This document shows positions 24,950 through 34,352 of a stretch of 64,000 nucleotides of DNA, one piece after another. Source of the DNA: Paracoccaceae bacterium (GTDB taxonomy: Bacteria > Pseudomonadota > Alphaproteobacteria > Rhodobacterales > Rhodobacteraceae). Under the pieces are notes generated by a model. It saw only the letters and a program-made list of their open reading frames with translations, did no database searches and was not told where the DNA came from. Position numbers and translations under genes: made by a program. Location of the stretch: the NCBI GenBank assembly GCA_017510335.1, contig JAFWNM010000033.1, positions 1 through 64,000 of the forward strand, given 5' to 3'. Positions within the stretch are counted from its first letter, which is position 1. Every line of letters starts with the position of its first letter.

Positions 24950-26683
24950 TCAGACCTTTCCCGCGAATTCGGCGCGCACTTCTGCCTTCAAGTCCTTGCG
25001 CAGGATTTTCCCGATAGGGGATTTCGGCAGTTCATCGCGGATGATCACGCTTTTGGGCACCTTGTAGGCGGCCAGATATTTGCGGCAATGCGCGATCACG
25101 TCCTGCTTGGTCAGTTCATCAGGCTGGTCAGGGTTGCGCACAACATAGGCGCGCACCGCTTCGCCCGATTTTGCATCTGGCACGCCCACTACGGCCGCTT
25201 CCAGCACTGTGGGCAGTTTGGCCAGACAATCCTCGACCTCATTGGGGTAGACATTGAAGCCGGACACCAGAACCATGTCCTTCTTGCGGTCTACAATGCG
25301 CAAATACCCGTCTGCATCGATCGTGGCCACATCGCCGGTGAACAGCCAGCCATTTTGTAGGGTTTTGGCCGTATCTTCGGGGCGGTTCCAGTAGCCCAGC
25401 ATGACTTGCGGTCCCTTGACCAGCAATTCGCCGGGTTGCCCGTCATCCACCGGGTCGGCGTTGTCATCGACCAGCGCAATGTCTGTTCCCGGCACCGGCA
25501 CCCCGATGGACCCTGCGCGCATGGGCTGTTCCAGCGGGTTGAATGTCACCAAGGGCGCGGATTCGGTCAGCCCGTACCCTTCGGCCACGCGGGTGCCGGT
25601 GATCCGTTCCCAACGCTCGGCCACCGCGCCATGCAGCGCCGTGCCCCCCGCAATGGCCGCTGTCAGGGTTTTGGGGGGATAGGCCGCGAACCATTCTTCA
25701 TTCATCAGCCCGTTGAACAGCGTGTTCACGCCGGTAATCCAAGTCACAGGATAATTTTCCAGCGCCCGCTGGATGTTTTGAACAGGGCGCGGGGACGGCA
25801 CCAGAATATTGCGCGCGCCGATCGCAAAGAAGGTCATCAGATTGGCCGTGAAGGCAAAGATATGGTAAACGGGCAGCGCCGTCAGCACACAATCCTTGCC
25901 CGTCATATGATGCGACCCCATGGCGCGCACCTGTTCCAGATTGGCCAGAATATTGCCATGGCTTAGCATCGCGCCCTTGGCCACACCTGTTGTGCCGCCG
26001 GTATATTGCAACAAGGCCAGATCATGGGGTTTCAACTGGTCCCAATCCGTGACCTTGGGGTGCTTGCGCCCCCGTCGCAGCGCATCGCGAATACGCAAAA
26101 CCGGCACTGCCAGCTTGGGCACCGGCGGCAAGCTGCGTGTCCAGACCTTCTGGACCCCGCGGATAATCAGTTCCGGAATGCGCGGAAAAAATTCGGGCAC
26201 GCCAGCCACAACGACATGGCGAATGCCGGTCTGCGGGATGACTTCGGCCAGTTTGTCGGCGAACAGATCGCTGATGACCAACACCTCTACCCCGGCGTCG
26301 TTGAACTGATGGGCCATTTCAGATGCAGTATATAGCGGGTTTGTGTTCACCAGCACACAGCCCGCCTTGAACGCGCCGAATGCCGCCACCGGATAGGCCA
26401 GCCCGTTGGGCAGTTGCACGGCCACCCGCGCCCCCCGTTTCAATCCGCACTCATGGCGCAGGAAACTGGCAAAATCATCCGACAGGTTGCCAACCTGTTC
26501 GAATGTGTGGGTGCCACTCATGCCGTTGGGCACCACACAGGTAAAGGCCTTCTTGCCACTGAAATTTGTGCAGGCATCCTGCACCAGTTCAGCAAGACTG
26601 GCATAGGGCGACGGGGCAAGCGTGGGCGATATGTCATTGCCATACGCCGCCAGCCACGGACGGTCAGGTGCGGTTTTGTTCAA
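24950..26683 (-). CDS. fadD: Long-chain fatty acid-CoA ligase
   Basis: Activates fatty acids to acyl-CoA via an acyl-adenylate, at the cytoplasmic membrane. The P-loop-like AMP motif is YTGGTTGVAKGAM, followed by GYGLTESAPLVTFNP (A5), GWLFTGDVATID, DRKKDMVLVSGFNVYP (A8) and KSPIGKILRKDLK (A10 lysine near the end). I chose a TTG start because a strong GAGGGAGGA site lies four bases upstream and the protein then begins LNKTAPDRPW, giving 577 residues; an upstream in-frame start lacks such a site. It is followed immediately by the BASS transporter gene. Confidence 0.94.
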   Translation of the reverse strand: MNKTAPDRPWLAAYGNDISPTLAPSPYASLAELVQDACTNFSGKKAFTCVVPNGMSGTHTFEQVGNLSDDFASFLRHECGLKRGARVAVQLPNGLAYPVAAFGAFKAGCVLVNTNPLYTASEMAHQFNDAGVEVLVISDLFADKLAEVIPQTGIRHVVVAGVPEFFPRIPELIIRGVQKVWTRSLPPVPKLAVPVLRIRDALRRGRKHPKVTDWDQLKPHDLALLQYTGGTTGVAKGAMLSHGNILANLEQVRAMGSHHMTGKDCVLTALPVYHIFAFTANLMTFFAIGARNILVPSPRPVQNIQRALENYPVTWITGVNTLFNGLMNEEWFAAYPPKTLTAAIAGGTALHGAVAERWERITGTRVAEGYGLTESAPLVTFNPLEQPMRAGSIGVPVPGTDIALVDDNADPVDDGQPGELLVKGPQVMLGYWNRPEDTAKTLQNGWLFTGDVATIDADGYLRIVDRKKDMVLVSGFNVYPNEVEDCLAKLPTVLEAAVVGVPDAKSGEAVRAYVVRNPDQPDELTKQDVIAHCRKYLAAYKVPKSVIIRDELPKSPIGKILRKDLKAEVRAEFAGKV

Positions 26684-26687
26684 GGTA

Positions 26688-26696
26688 TCCTCCCTC
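26688..26696 (-). promoter_or_regulatory. Ribosome site deciding the TTG start of fadD
   Basis: GAGGGAGGA on the minus strand with TACC between it and TTG. It is one of the best Shine-Dalgarno sequences in the window and is too close to any other in-frame codon to serve a different start. Confidence 0.75.
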
Positions 26697-26833
26697 ACCT
26701 GTGAAGTGGTAACAGGCGTTGCGGACAGCATTCCCCACTATCAGACAGCAAACAAGCCCTGATGTTCGTTCGACGCAGGGGCAGTTTTGAAATAACCTTG
26801 CGTCACTTTCTGCAGGGCATGACATAAATGGTG

Positions 26834-27559
26834 TTATTGCAGTGCCGCTTCTGCCATCAGCCGGTCGGAATGCTGTTCTATGACAGATTCCATCTGCACC
26901 AGAAATTCGCGCGGCGGCAATCCTGCGGGAATGGGCGGCAGGAATTCCACCACCGCCACGCCGGGCTTGCGATACAGGCTGTGCTTTGGCCAGAACAGAC
27001 CCACATTCGTTGCAACCGGCACACATTCCTCGCGCATCTGGTCATACAGCACGGCAGTTCCCACCTTGTAGGGCAGTTTCGCCCCCGGCGCGACACGGGT
27101 GCCTTGCGGATATATGATCAACTGCCCCGCTTCTTCCTGCCCTGCCGCAACGCGCTTCATCATGTCCTTGATGGCGGACCCGCGTTTGCCGCGATCAACA
27201 GGCACGCAGCCTATGCGCATCGCATACCAGCCCAGCAATGGGGCCCATTTCAATTGTTTCTTCATCACAAAACGCGGGCGCGGCAAGGCCCCGAATATAA
27301 GGATAATATCAAAGAAAGACTGATGCTTGGCCGCGACCAGCACCGGACCGTCAGGCACAGTGCCCCGTATTTCCGAGCGCAGTCCCGCAATCCATGCCGC
27401 AGACCAGCGCACATAATGGCAAAAGCTGTGACACGCCCGCAGCGCCATGTCCCGCCGCACCAGCGCAAGCGGCGCGAAGGCCACTGCCAGCACCAGCATT
27501 GCGACATACATTTGCGCAATAAACACAACAGACCGGACCCATTGGACCCCATAGCGCAT
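26834..27559 (-). CDS. plsC: 1-acylglycerol-3-phosphate acyltransferase (PlsC family)
   Basis: Likely makes phosphatidic acid from lysophosphatidic acid at the inner membrane. The product is 241 residues starting MRYGVQWVRS, with a hydrophobic N-terminal segment (about 8-30). Acyltransferase block I is KHQSFFD (HX4D, about 76-81) and block III appears as YPQGTR instead of the usual (E/P)EGTR, a variant seen in alphaproteobacterial members. Its ATG shares one base with the ftsX stop (TGATG), so it is coupled to ftsE-ftsX. Several PlsC paralogues are usual in this group, so it may not be the main enzyme. Confidence 0.9.
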   Translation of the reverse strand: MRYGVQWVRSVVFIAQMYVAMLVLAVAFAPLALVRRDMALRACHSFCHYVRWSAAWIAGLRSEIRGTVPDGPVLVAAKHQSFFDIILIFGALPRPRFVMKKQLKWAPLLGWYAMRIGCVPVDRGKRGSAIKDMMKRVAAGQEEAGQLIIYPQGTRVAPGAKLPYKVGTAVLYDQMREECVPVATNVGLFWPKHSLYRKPGVAVVEFLPPIPAGLPPREFLVQMESVIEQHSDRLMAEAALQ

Positions 27560-28431
27560 CAGGTAACCCCCTTCAGAACGCCCAAGGCCGTTGCCTTGGC
27601 CGCAATCCATGCCAAAGCGGCGGTAACAACGGGCAGCGACAGTGGCAAGAGCCACGCTGAACCTTGGAACCCCAACCCCGAAAAAACACTGCTGCCGCTG
27701 GCAGGATCAGGCAACGCCAGCATGGCAATAGCCCCAGCCCCGGCCCCTGCGGCAGCGCCCAGCGTGGCGCGCAGTGTCATACGCCGGACAAAGGCCCGCG
27801 CAATGAAGCGGTCCTGCGCCCCGACCAGACGCAGCACGCGGATGACCTGCGCATTGGACGCCAGCGACGCACTTGACGCCAGCATGACAATCGCGGCCAT
27901 CACGGACCCGATCAACACCAGCGACAGGTTGGCTAACTGGCGCAACCGCGCCGCACCTTCGGCAAGCGGTCTGCGCCAGCGTGTATGATCATCATACACA
28001 GCCCCCGGCGCTTCGGCAGACAAGCGCAGCCGCAGCCCCTGCCGGTCCGGGCCGTCAGGCGTTTCGGTAACATCTATCAAACGCGGCAAGGGCAGCGCGT
28101 CCAGCGGCAGATCAGGGCCAAGCCAGGCTTCCAGCAAACCTGCCTGTTCATCGTCGGTCATTTCGCGCGCGGCCGTTATGCCCGGCGTGGTGCGCAACAC
28201 TTCCAGCACGATGGCAGTTTGTTCTGCCATTTCTTCAGGCGGGGCGGAAATACGCACTGTGGCCGTCTGTGACAAGGCCGCCGCCCAGTTCTGCGCCAGC
28301 CGCGCCGCCGAGACGGACAACGCCAACGCAAATACCGCCAGAAAGGCCATGGCCGCCGCACTTAGCCCGACCAGCCAGACGCCGCGCCCGCTGCGCGGCA
28401 CAACAACGCGGGTCACGTCATTGCGGGTCAT
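27559..28431 (-). CDS. ftsX: Cell division protein FtsX
   Basis: Membrane partner of FtsE; the pair regulates peptidoglycan hydrolases at the septum. The 290 residues show one N-terminal helix (about 18-42), a periplasmic domain (about 45-160) and three C-terminal helices (about 165-190, 215-240, 258-280), the FtsX topology. NAQVIRVLRLVGAQDRFIARAF is the conserved cytoplasmic coupling segment. The periplasmic part is diverged, as usual in Alphaproteobacteria. Overlaps ftsE by four bases and plsC by one. Confidence 0.88.
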   Translation of the reverse strand: MTRNDVTRVVVPRSGRGVWLVGLSAAAMAFLAVFALALSVSAARLAQNWAAALSQTATVRISAPPEEMAEQTAIVLEVLRTTPGITAAREMTDDEQAGLLEAWLGPDLPLDALPLPRLIDVTETPDGPDRQGLRLRLSAEAPGAVYDDHTRWRRPLAEGAARLRQLANLSLVLIGSVMAAIVMLASSASLASNAQVIRVLRLVGAQDRFIARAFVRRMTLRATLGAAAGAGAGAIAMLALPDPASGSSVFSGLGFQGSAWLLPLSLPVVTAALAWIAAKATALGVLKGVT

Positions 28432-29099
28432 AAATCTGCACCTGCGGTCTGAACCTCGCCACGGGCAATGCGCAAGACCCTTGTGGATACCTGTGTTTTC
28501 GCAAACCGGATCAGGTTCAGGTCATGCGTTGCAATCAAAACTGCCGTGCCCATCCGGTTAAGTTCGATCATCAGCGACATCAGCCGCTGGGACATGTCCC
28601 AATCCAGATTGCCGGTTGGTTCATCCGCCAGCAACACTTCCGGCGAGGCGATGATGGCGCGCGCAAGGGCCGTGCGCTGGCGCTCACCGCCCGACAGGGT
28701 TGGCGGCAGGGCGCGGGCCTGCCCCCCCAACCCCACCCACGCCAGAAGGTCGGAAAGATTCTCGGCAGAAACCGCGCGTCCTGTCACGCTTAGCGGCAGC
28801 GCGACATTTTGTTCGACGGTCAGATGATCCAGAAACTGGCAATCCTGATGCACAATCCCGATGCGCTGGCGGGTGCGCGCCAGATCATCGCGCGACATGG
28901 TTTTCATATCCTGCCCCAGCAGGCTGACACTGCCAGCGCTTGGCAGAAGTTCCCCATAGCACAGCTTCAGGAACGTGCTTTTGCCTGCACCAGAGGGGCC
29001 GGTCAAAAAATGGAAGCTGCCTTTTTCCAGGGTCATGGACGCATTCCTGAACAACGGCCCGCCGCCATAATCATGGGCAACATCGTGAAACGCAATCAT
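28428..29099 (-). CDS. ftsE: Cell division ATP-binding protein FtsE
   Basis: ABC ATPase that drives FtsX. Walker A is GPSGAGKST, the Q-loop lies in IGIVHQDCQFLDHLT, the signature is LSGGERQR, Walker B is VLLADEPTGNLD and the switch histidine is in LIATHDL. With the start preceded by AAGGTGG it has 223 residues, the normal FtsE length. The order ftsE-ftsX-plsC is compact with overlapping codons. It is divergent from the zinc-ribbon gene. Confidence 0.93.
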   Translation of the reverse strand: MIAFHDVAHDYGGGPLFRNASMTLEKGSFHFLTGPSGAGKSTFLKLCYGELLPSAGSVSLLGQDMKTMSRDDLARTRQRIGIVHQDCQFLDHLTVEQNVALPLSVTGRAVSAENLSDLLAWVGLGGQARALPPTLSGGERQRTALARAIIASPEVLLADEPTGNLDWDMSQRLMSLMIELNRMGTAVLIATHDLNLIRFAKTQVSTRVLRIARGEVQTAGADL

Positions 29100-29275
29100 A
29101 TTGCAGCCACCTTCGTTCTGCGCGCGGCATTGTGCCAACGGATTGTGGCCTTTGGCATCAGGATCATTTCTTCTACCTTGTCAGATCAGCAATACCTTGG
29201 AACACGCTTGATCGCTTGCTACAATAGTTGATGAACAGCGCCAATCCTGCATTTCGCAAGGCGAAGGATCTAATA

Positions 29276-30037
29276 ATGCGTATCACCTGTCCAAGTTGCC
29301 TTGCGCAATACGAAATCGACGCCGCCTTGCTTTCCAAAGATGGCCGAGAGGTGCAATGCTCGGCATGCAGTCATATCTGGTTCCAGCAGGCCGACAGCGC
29401 GGCGATAAAACCGCAAACGCGCGATGTGCCACGCCCCGCACCACCCTCACCCGTCACCCAGGAAGCAGACGAGAATAAAGGCGCCGAAGCCGCCGCCCCC
29501 GAGGAAGAAGACAAAGCAGGGCTTTTCGATACGACATTGAAGCCAAGGTCGCGTCGGCTGGACCCGTCCGTTGCGGATGTGCTGCGCGAAGAAGCCCAGT
29601 TCGAAGCCAGCCAGCGCCAGCGAGAGGCAGAGGGGCTGCATTCCCAGCCGGACCTGGGGTTATTGGGTGCTGCACCCTGGCCTGCTGCGCATACTGACCC
29701 CACCCCAGATGCCGACACCACGCCCGCACCGCACACACCGACCGGACCACAAGCCGCATTTCCTGATATTGACGACATCAGCGCCACGCTGGAACCCATA
29801 GGCGAGGCGCGCAAACGCAGCGATTTCGAATTGCCCCAGACGGCCCGCGCGCGGCAACGCAGCTTCTTGCGCGGGTTTGCTGTGCCGCCCCTTCTGGCGG
29901 TGCTGATGGTCGGGTTTTATATCGTGGCCCCGACGTTGGTAGAGGTGGCACCGTTTTCAGCACCCGTCGTTTCAGGCTATGTCGGCATGGTCGATTCTGC
30001 GCGTGAAGGGCTGCAAAACATGCTGGCCGGGTTGTGA
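29276..30037 (+). CDS. MJ0042-type zinc-ribbon membrane protein
   Basis: A 253-residue protein of unknown function. The N-terminus is a zinc ribbon with two CxxC pairs, ITCPSC and VQCSAC, about 23 residues apart (MJ0042 family finger). A long acidic, Pro- and Ala-rich linker (about 45-185) follows, then a single membrane helix (about 205-226, PPLLAVLMVGFYIVAP), leaving a short C-terminal tail. The start with GAAGGA upstream puts the ribbon at the very N-terminus. Similar genes sit beside ftsE in Rhodobacterales, so a role near the divisome is possible but unproven. Confidence 0.88.
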   Translation: MRITCPSCLAQYEIDAALLSKDGREVQCSACSHIWFQQADSAAIKPQTRDVPRPAPPSPVTQEADENKGAEAAAPEEEDKAGLFDTTLKPRSRRLDPSVADVLREEAQFEASQRQREAEGLHSQPDLGLLGAAPWPAAHTDPTPDADTTPAPHTPTGPQAAFPDIDDISATLEPIGEARKRSDFELPQTARARQRSFLRGFAVPPLLAVLMVGFYIVAPTLVEVAPFSAPVVSGYVGMVDSAREGLQNMLAGL

Positions 30038-30088
30038 CCTGGCGCATGGCCTGAATGAGCAGGGCGGGCCATGGCAGCCCTGCCTTGG

Positions 30089-32254
30089 TCAGTTCCCGCC
30101 AAAGATTGACCCCAAAATCCCGCGAATGGTATCATCCAATGTGGATGTCGGCCCGCGCGAAGGTTCCGGGGCCGCGCGGAAGTTGCGGTCATCCATGACA
30201 GGGCGTTGTGGTTCCAGCATGGGCAGGTCGCGCGCGGGCAGGCCCTGATGCACGCGCGTCATAACTTCATTCCATATCTCGGCGGGCAGGCCCCCGCCTG
30301 TAACCCCGGTCAGCGGCGAATTATCGTCATATCCCATCCAGACGCCTGCCACATAATCCGCGGTAAACCCAATGAACCACGCATCGCGCGCCGCCTGGGT
30401 TGTGCCGGTTTTACCTGCTGCGGGCCGGTCGGGAAGGCGCGCGCGCCCGCCGGTGCCGTCTTGCAAAACGCGGGTCATCATCCATGTCAGCATCTGCGCC
30501 GACTGTTCAGAGATCACGCGATCCCCCATGCCATTGGTTGCGGCAAAAAGCGGGGATTGTTCGCCCAGAAGGGTCAGATCCTCTATGCCATAGGGCCGCA
30601 CGGCATTGCCGCCATTCAAAATGCCCGCATAGGCCGCCGTCATTTCCAGAAGCGTTGATTCCGACGCCCCCAACGCAAGCGCCGGGCCTTCGGCCAATTC
30701 GCTGCGCAATCCGAACTGGTTTGCCACAGCGCGCACCTGGTCACGCCCCATCGCTTCGGAAATGCGCACTGCGGGCGTGTTCAGCGATTTGGCCAGCGCT
30801 TCTGTCAAGGTCACAAATCCGTGGAATTCCCCGTCATAGTTGCGTGGTGTCCAGGGACCAGAGCCGGGAATGTTGATGGTCAGCGGTGCATCCTCAACGA
30901 TGTCAAAAGGCTCGAACCCGTTTTCCAACGCAGCCGCAAACAAGAATGGTTTGAACGCCGATCCGGTCTGGCGCATGGCTTGTGTGGCGCGGTTGAACCC
31001 GCCAACAGATGGATTGCGTCCCCCCACCATGGCACGCACGGCCCCGTCCGCAGACATGACAACCACGGCCACTTCAGCTTCGGACCCGTCCCGAACGCGG
31101 TTTTCAAAAACATCGCGCACGGCATCTTCCGCCGCGGCCTGCAAGCGTGGATCGAATGTCGTGCGCATCAGCACGTCTTCGGTGGTATCGCGCGTAAGAT
31201 AGGCGGGACCGCTTTGCATCAGCCAGTCAGCGAAATGAATTCCGCGCCGCGATTCCGCAGAGTCGGACAGCGTGGCCGGATAGGCGCGCGCCTCGGCCAG
31301 TTCGTAATCAGTCAATAGCCCCTGTTCATGCATCAGCCCGATGACAACATTTGCCCGCGCCTGCGCGCGCGCAAGGTTACGGGTGGGCGCATAATAAGAC
31401 GGCGCAACCAGAAGACCGGCCAGCATTGCGGCCTCTGACGGGCCAACTTCATTCGCGGAACGCCCGAAATACCGCTGCGCGGCAGCTTCAAAACCGCGCG
31501 ACCCGGCCCCAAGAAAGGCGCGGTTCATGTAGATCGTCAGAATATCATCCTTGGACAGCTTCGCTTCCAATGCGAAAGCATAGGGCAATTCCTTGATCTT
31601 GCGCCACACGGTGCCACGCCGGCAATCGGCTTCATAAGCGGCCTCTGACTCCCACGCGTCGGGGTCGAAGGGCACGCCAAGGCAAAGAAGCTTGGCCACC
31701 TGCTGGGTGATGGTGGACCCGCCCGCACCCGAAAACGCGCTGCGCCCTGATGACATGTTGGTTCTGATCGCCCCGGCAATACCGCGCGGCGACACCCCCA
31801 GATGCCAATAAAAACGCCGATCCTCGGTCGCGATAATCGCATTTTTCAAATACGGCGACACAGTATCTGCCGTTATGGCCCCACCAAATGTTTCCCCGCG
31901 CCACGCAAACACGGTTCCGTCCCGGTCCATCATGGTAACGGACCCGCGCGCGCGCGCATCAAGCAAATCGGCCAAGGGGGGCATGTTGGCATAAAAGTAG
32001 AAGGTGGCACCGGCAAGGATAAGGGCCACCACAGCAGTGGTGCGCCACATCACCCCCCAGATGATGCGCCAGACAAACCGCACCAACCCCCGGACGAAGC
32101 GCGTGAAGGCGTTTCCCGCTGGCGGCTTGGCGCGCTGCGGTCTGGATTTGCGCGATACCTTGGCCTTGGTCGCAGCCGCGTTTGACTGCGCTGCGGGCTT
32201 CGCCCCGCGCTTATCCGCGACCAGATTTTTGCGTTTGTTTCCCGCACCGCCCAT
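30089..32254 (-). CDS. Class A penicillin-binding protein (PBP1A family)
   Basis: Bifunctional peptidoglycan glycosyltransferase and transpeptidase of 721 residues. A very basic cytoplasmic tail (about 1-50) precedes one membrane helix (about 70-90). The glycosyltransferase domain has the catalytic glutamate at about 144 in ATEDRRFY, plus GGSTITQQ and MNRAFLGAG. The transpeptidase domain shows the SxxK serine at about 432 in TGSAFKP, SLN for SxN, and KTGTT. It ends with a short Arg/Pro-rich tail. It is shorter than E. coli PBP1A, lacking its outer insertions, and convergent with the zinc-ribbon gene. Confidence 0.95.
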   Translation of the reverse strand: MGGAGNKRKNLVADKRGAKPAAQSNAAATKAKVSRKSRPQRAKPPAGNAFTRFVRGLVRFVWRIIWGVMWRTTAVVALILAGATFYFYANMPPLADLLDARARGSVTMMDRDGTVFAWRGETFGGAITADTVSPYLKNAIIATEDRRFYWHLGVSPRGIAGAIRTNMSSGRSAFSGAGGSTITQQVAKLLCLGVPFDPDAWESEAAYEADCRRGTVWRKIKELPYAFALEAKLSKDDILTIYMNRAFLGAGSRGFEAAAQRYFGRSANEVGPSEAAMLAGLLVAPSYYAPTRNLARAQARANVVIGLMHEQGLLTDYELAEARAYPATLSDSAESRRGIHFADWLMQSGPAYLTRDTTEDVLMRTTFDPRLQAAAEDAVRDVFENRVRDGSEAEVAVVVMSADGAVRAMVGGRNPSVGGFNRATQAMRQTGSAFKPFLFAAALENGFEPFDIVEDAPLTINIPGSGPWTPRNYDGEFHGFVTLTEALAKSLNTPAVRISEAMGRDQVRAVANQFGLRSELAEGPALALGASESTLLEMTAAYAGILNGGNAVRPYGIEDLTLLGEQSPLFAATNGMGDRVISEQSAQMLTWMMTRVLQDGTGGRARLPDRPAAGKTGTTQAARDAWFIGFTADYVAGVWMGYDDNSPLTGVTGGGLPAEIWNEVMTRVHQGLPARDLPMLEPQRPVMDDRNFRAAPEPSRGPTSTLDDTIRGILGSIFGGN

Positions 32255-32564
32255 TCAATTAACCTGCTTACCCGAAACACATGAAAATGATCTGTCGGCA
32301 TTTTGCCCGTCCGGGTGCCCTTTTGCCAGTGCGCGCGCCGTCTGACCAGCACCTTCGCAACAAAGTGTTGCGGTGTTTGCGTCATGTCACGATTCAGTTT
32401 TGATTATTTTTTGTGCAGCGATGCTATTTTGTGCATTTTTTTTCGGTTTTTGCAATCTTCGCGAAGTCGCAGCGCGGCAAAGCATTGAGGCGTCGCCCAG
32501 TTTTTGTGCTGACTGGCCAAGAGGCCCGAGGGGGTCCCTGCAGTAGTGAAAAGGGGAAGGCACC
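32255..32564. other. Gap between the PBP gene and glnK
   Basis: This 310-base stretch separates divergent genes. It contains an inverted repeat (32356-32372), two direct copies of TTTTGTGCA (around 32409-32435) in an AT-rich patch, and the purine-rich leader of glnK. I found no convincing sigma-54 promoter and no open frame with a ribosome site. Confidence 0.6.
32356..32372. promoter_or_regulatory. Inverted repeat upstream of glnK
   Basis: CGCAAC-AAAGT-GTTGCG is a perfect 6-5-6 inverted repeat, with partial extension outward (CACC and GGTG). It lies about 100 bases before the PBP start and 190 before glnK. It may be an operator for either gene; it does not match the NtrC consensus well. Confidence 0.3.
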
Positions 32565-32903
32565 GTGAAATACATCATAGCGGCGATAAAACCGTTCAAG
32601 CTGGAAGAGGTGCGCGAAGCGCTGACCTCGATTGGCGTGCGCGGAATGATGGTCACTGAAATCAAGGGCTTCGGCGCGCAGTCGGGACATACCGAAATAT
32701 ATCGTGGCGCTGAATATGCCGTGAATTTCGTGCCCAAGCTGAAGCTTGAAATTGCTGTTTCCGACGGCATGGCCGACCAGGTCGTTGATACGCTGCAAAA
32801 GACAGCGCGCACCGACAAAATCGGCGATGGCAAGATTTTCGTGCTTGATCTGGCGGCAGCAACGCGCGTGCGGACCGGCGAAACCGGCGACGATGCGCTG
32901 TGA
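32565..32903 (+). CDS. glnK: PII nitrogen regulatory protein
   Basis: Small trimeric signal protein that senses ATP/ADP and 2-oxoglutarate and blocks AmtB when nitrogen is plentiful. The 112 residues include the uridylylation site Tyr51 in the T-loop (YRGAEYAVNF), the KGFG and IGDGKIFV nucleotide-binding parts and the C-loop RTGE. It starts with GTG, preceded by AAGGGGAAGG. The pairing with amtB 41 bases downstream identifies it as GlnK rather than GlnB. Expected to be NtrC controlled, though no clear site was found. Confidence 0.96.
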   Translation: MKYIIAAIKPFKLEEVREALTSIGVRGMMVTEIKGFGAQSGHTEIYRGAEYAVNFVPKLKLEIAVSDGMADQVVDTLQKTARTDKIGDGKIFVLDLAAATRVRTGETGDDAL

Positions 32904-32944
32904 CCCGCGGAAACCTTGGTAAAAGATCAAAAGGACAAATGCAG

Positions 32945-34300
32945 ATGCAACTTAAAAAACTTATACCCTTGGTAGCCGCTGCCGCGCTGGTGCCCAGTCT
33001 GGGCTTCGCGCAGGAAGCCGCAGAGGTGGCCGAAACCGGCATTGACGCGGTTGAACGCCTGAATATGGAAATGGTGTTCATCATGAACTCGCTGCTGTTT
33101 CTGGTCGGCGGGTTTCTGGTGTTCTTCATGGCTGCGGGCTTTTGTATGCTGGAAACCGGCCTTGTCCGGTCCAAAAACGCGACCATGCAGCTGATCAAGA
33201 ACGTGGCGCTGTTTTCATTGGCGACGGTTGCCTATTTCATCATCGGATTCAACTTGATGTATCCGGGCGACGGCTGGGTCGTTACCGGCTGGCTGGGTGG
33301 CATAGCGCCCACTGTTCTGGAACCTGTCGGGGTCGCATTCGAAGATCTGGGCGATGTGGAATACGCTTCGGTCGGATCGGACTTCATCTTCCAGCTGATG
33401 TTCTGTGCTGCAACCGCGTCGATCGTTTCGGGCGCTGTGGCCGAACGTATTAAGCTGTGGCCCTTCCTTGTGTTCGTTGTGCTGCTGACGGGCGTCATTT
33501 ACCCGATTCAGGCCAGCTGGAGCTGGGGCGGTGGCTTCCTGTCGGAACTCGGCTTCTCTGACTTCGCAGGGTCTTCCATCGTGCACAGCGCCGGTGGCTG
33601 GGCGGCGTTGGCCGGGGTTATCGTTCTGGGTGCACGCACAGGCAAATACGGCAAGGACGGTCGCGTGACGGTTATGGCCGGTTCGAACCTGCCGCTGGCC
33701 ACTCTGGGCATGTTCATCCTGTGGCTGGGTTGGTTCGGCTTCAATGGCGGGTCACAACTGGCAATGGGCACTGTCAGCGATGTCGCAGATATCAGCCGCA
33801 TCTTCGCCAACACGAACACGGCTGCTGCCGGTGGGGCAATTGCAGCGCTGATCCTGACCAAAGTGCTGTATAGCAAACCTGACTTGACCATGGTTCTGAA
33901 CGGCGCGCTGGCTGGTCTGGTATCCATTACTGCCGAACCCCTGGCGCCGGGTCTTGGCATGGCAACGCTGATCGGCGCTGTTGGTGGTGTGATCGTCGTT
34001 CTGACTGTTCCGCTGCTGGACAAGCTGAAGCTGGATGACGTCGTCGGCGCAATTCCGGTCCACCTGTTCGCGGGTATCTGGGGCACGCTGGCCGTGGTTC
34101 TGACCAACCCAGACGCAACGCTTTCCGCGCAAATCATCGGGATTGTCGCAATCGGGGCGTTCATGTTCATCGCATCACTGGTGGTGTGGCTGATCCTGAA
34201 GGCCGTGATGGGCATCCGCGTCAGCGACGAAGATCAGGTAACCGGTCTGGACACAACCGAACTGGGCATGGAAGCCTATCCTGAATTCAGCAAAGGCTAA
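32945..34300 (+). CDS. amtB: Ammonium transporter
   Basis: Trimeric ammonium channel of the inner membrane, about 451 residues. A cleavable signal-like N-terminus (MQLKKLIPLVAAAALVPSLGFAQ) is followed by a luminal segment and eleven helices. Signatures are GFCMLETGLVRSKN, DFAGSSIVHSAGGWAAL (with the first pore histidine) and VGAIPVHLFAGIWGTLAV (second pore histidine). Two ATG codons six bases apart are possible; AAGGA spacing favours the second. Partner of GlnK. A terminator follows closely. Confidence 0.95.
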   Translation: MQLKKLIPLVAAAALVPSLGFAQEAAEVAETGIDAVERLNMEMVFIMNSLLFLVGGFLVFFMAAGFCMLETGLVRSKNATMQLIKNVALFSLATVAYFIIGFNLMYPGDGWVVTGWLGGIAPTVLEPVGVAFEDLGDVEYASVGSDFIFQLMFCAATASIVSGAVAERIKLWPFLVFVVLLTGVIYPIQASWSWGGGFLSELGFSDFAGSSIVHSAGGWAALAGVIVLGARTGKYGKDGRVTVMAGSNLPLATLGMFILWLGWFGFNGGSQLAMGTVSDVADISRIFANTNTAAAGGAIAALILTKVLYSKPDLTMVLNGALAGLVSITAEPLAPGLGMATLIGAVGGVIVVLTVPLLDKLKLDDVVGAIPVHLFAGIWGTLAVVLTNPDATLSAQIIGIVAIGAFMFIASLVVWLILKAVMGIRVSDEDQVTGLDTTELGMEAYPEFSKG

Positions 34301-34321
34301 GGCAAGCTGTCATTAGACGTG

Positions 34322-34352
34322 AAAGGCCCGGTCACTGGATCGGGCCTTTTGC
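34322..34352 (+). terminator. Intrinsic terminator of glnK-amtB
   Basis: AAAGGCCCG and CGGGCCTTT form a 9-bp stem around a ten-base loop, running into TTTT. It starts 21 bases after the amtB stop. Confidence 0.85.

Noticed and set aside
32255..32564. Sigma-54 promoter for glnK
   Set aside because: No TGGCAC-N5-TTGC match was found on the plus strand in this gap.
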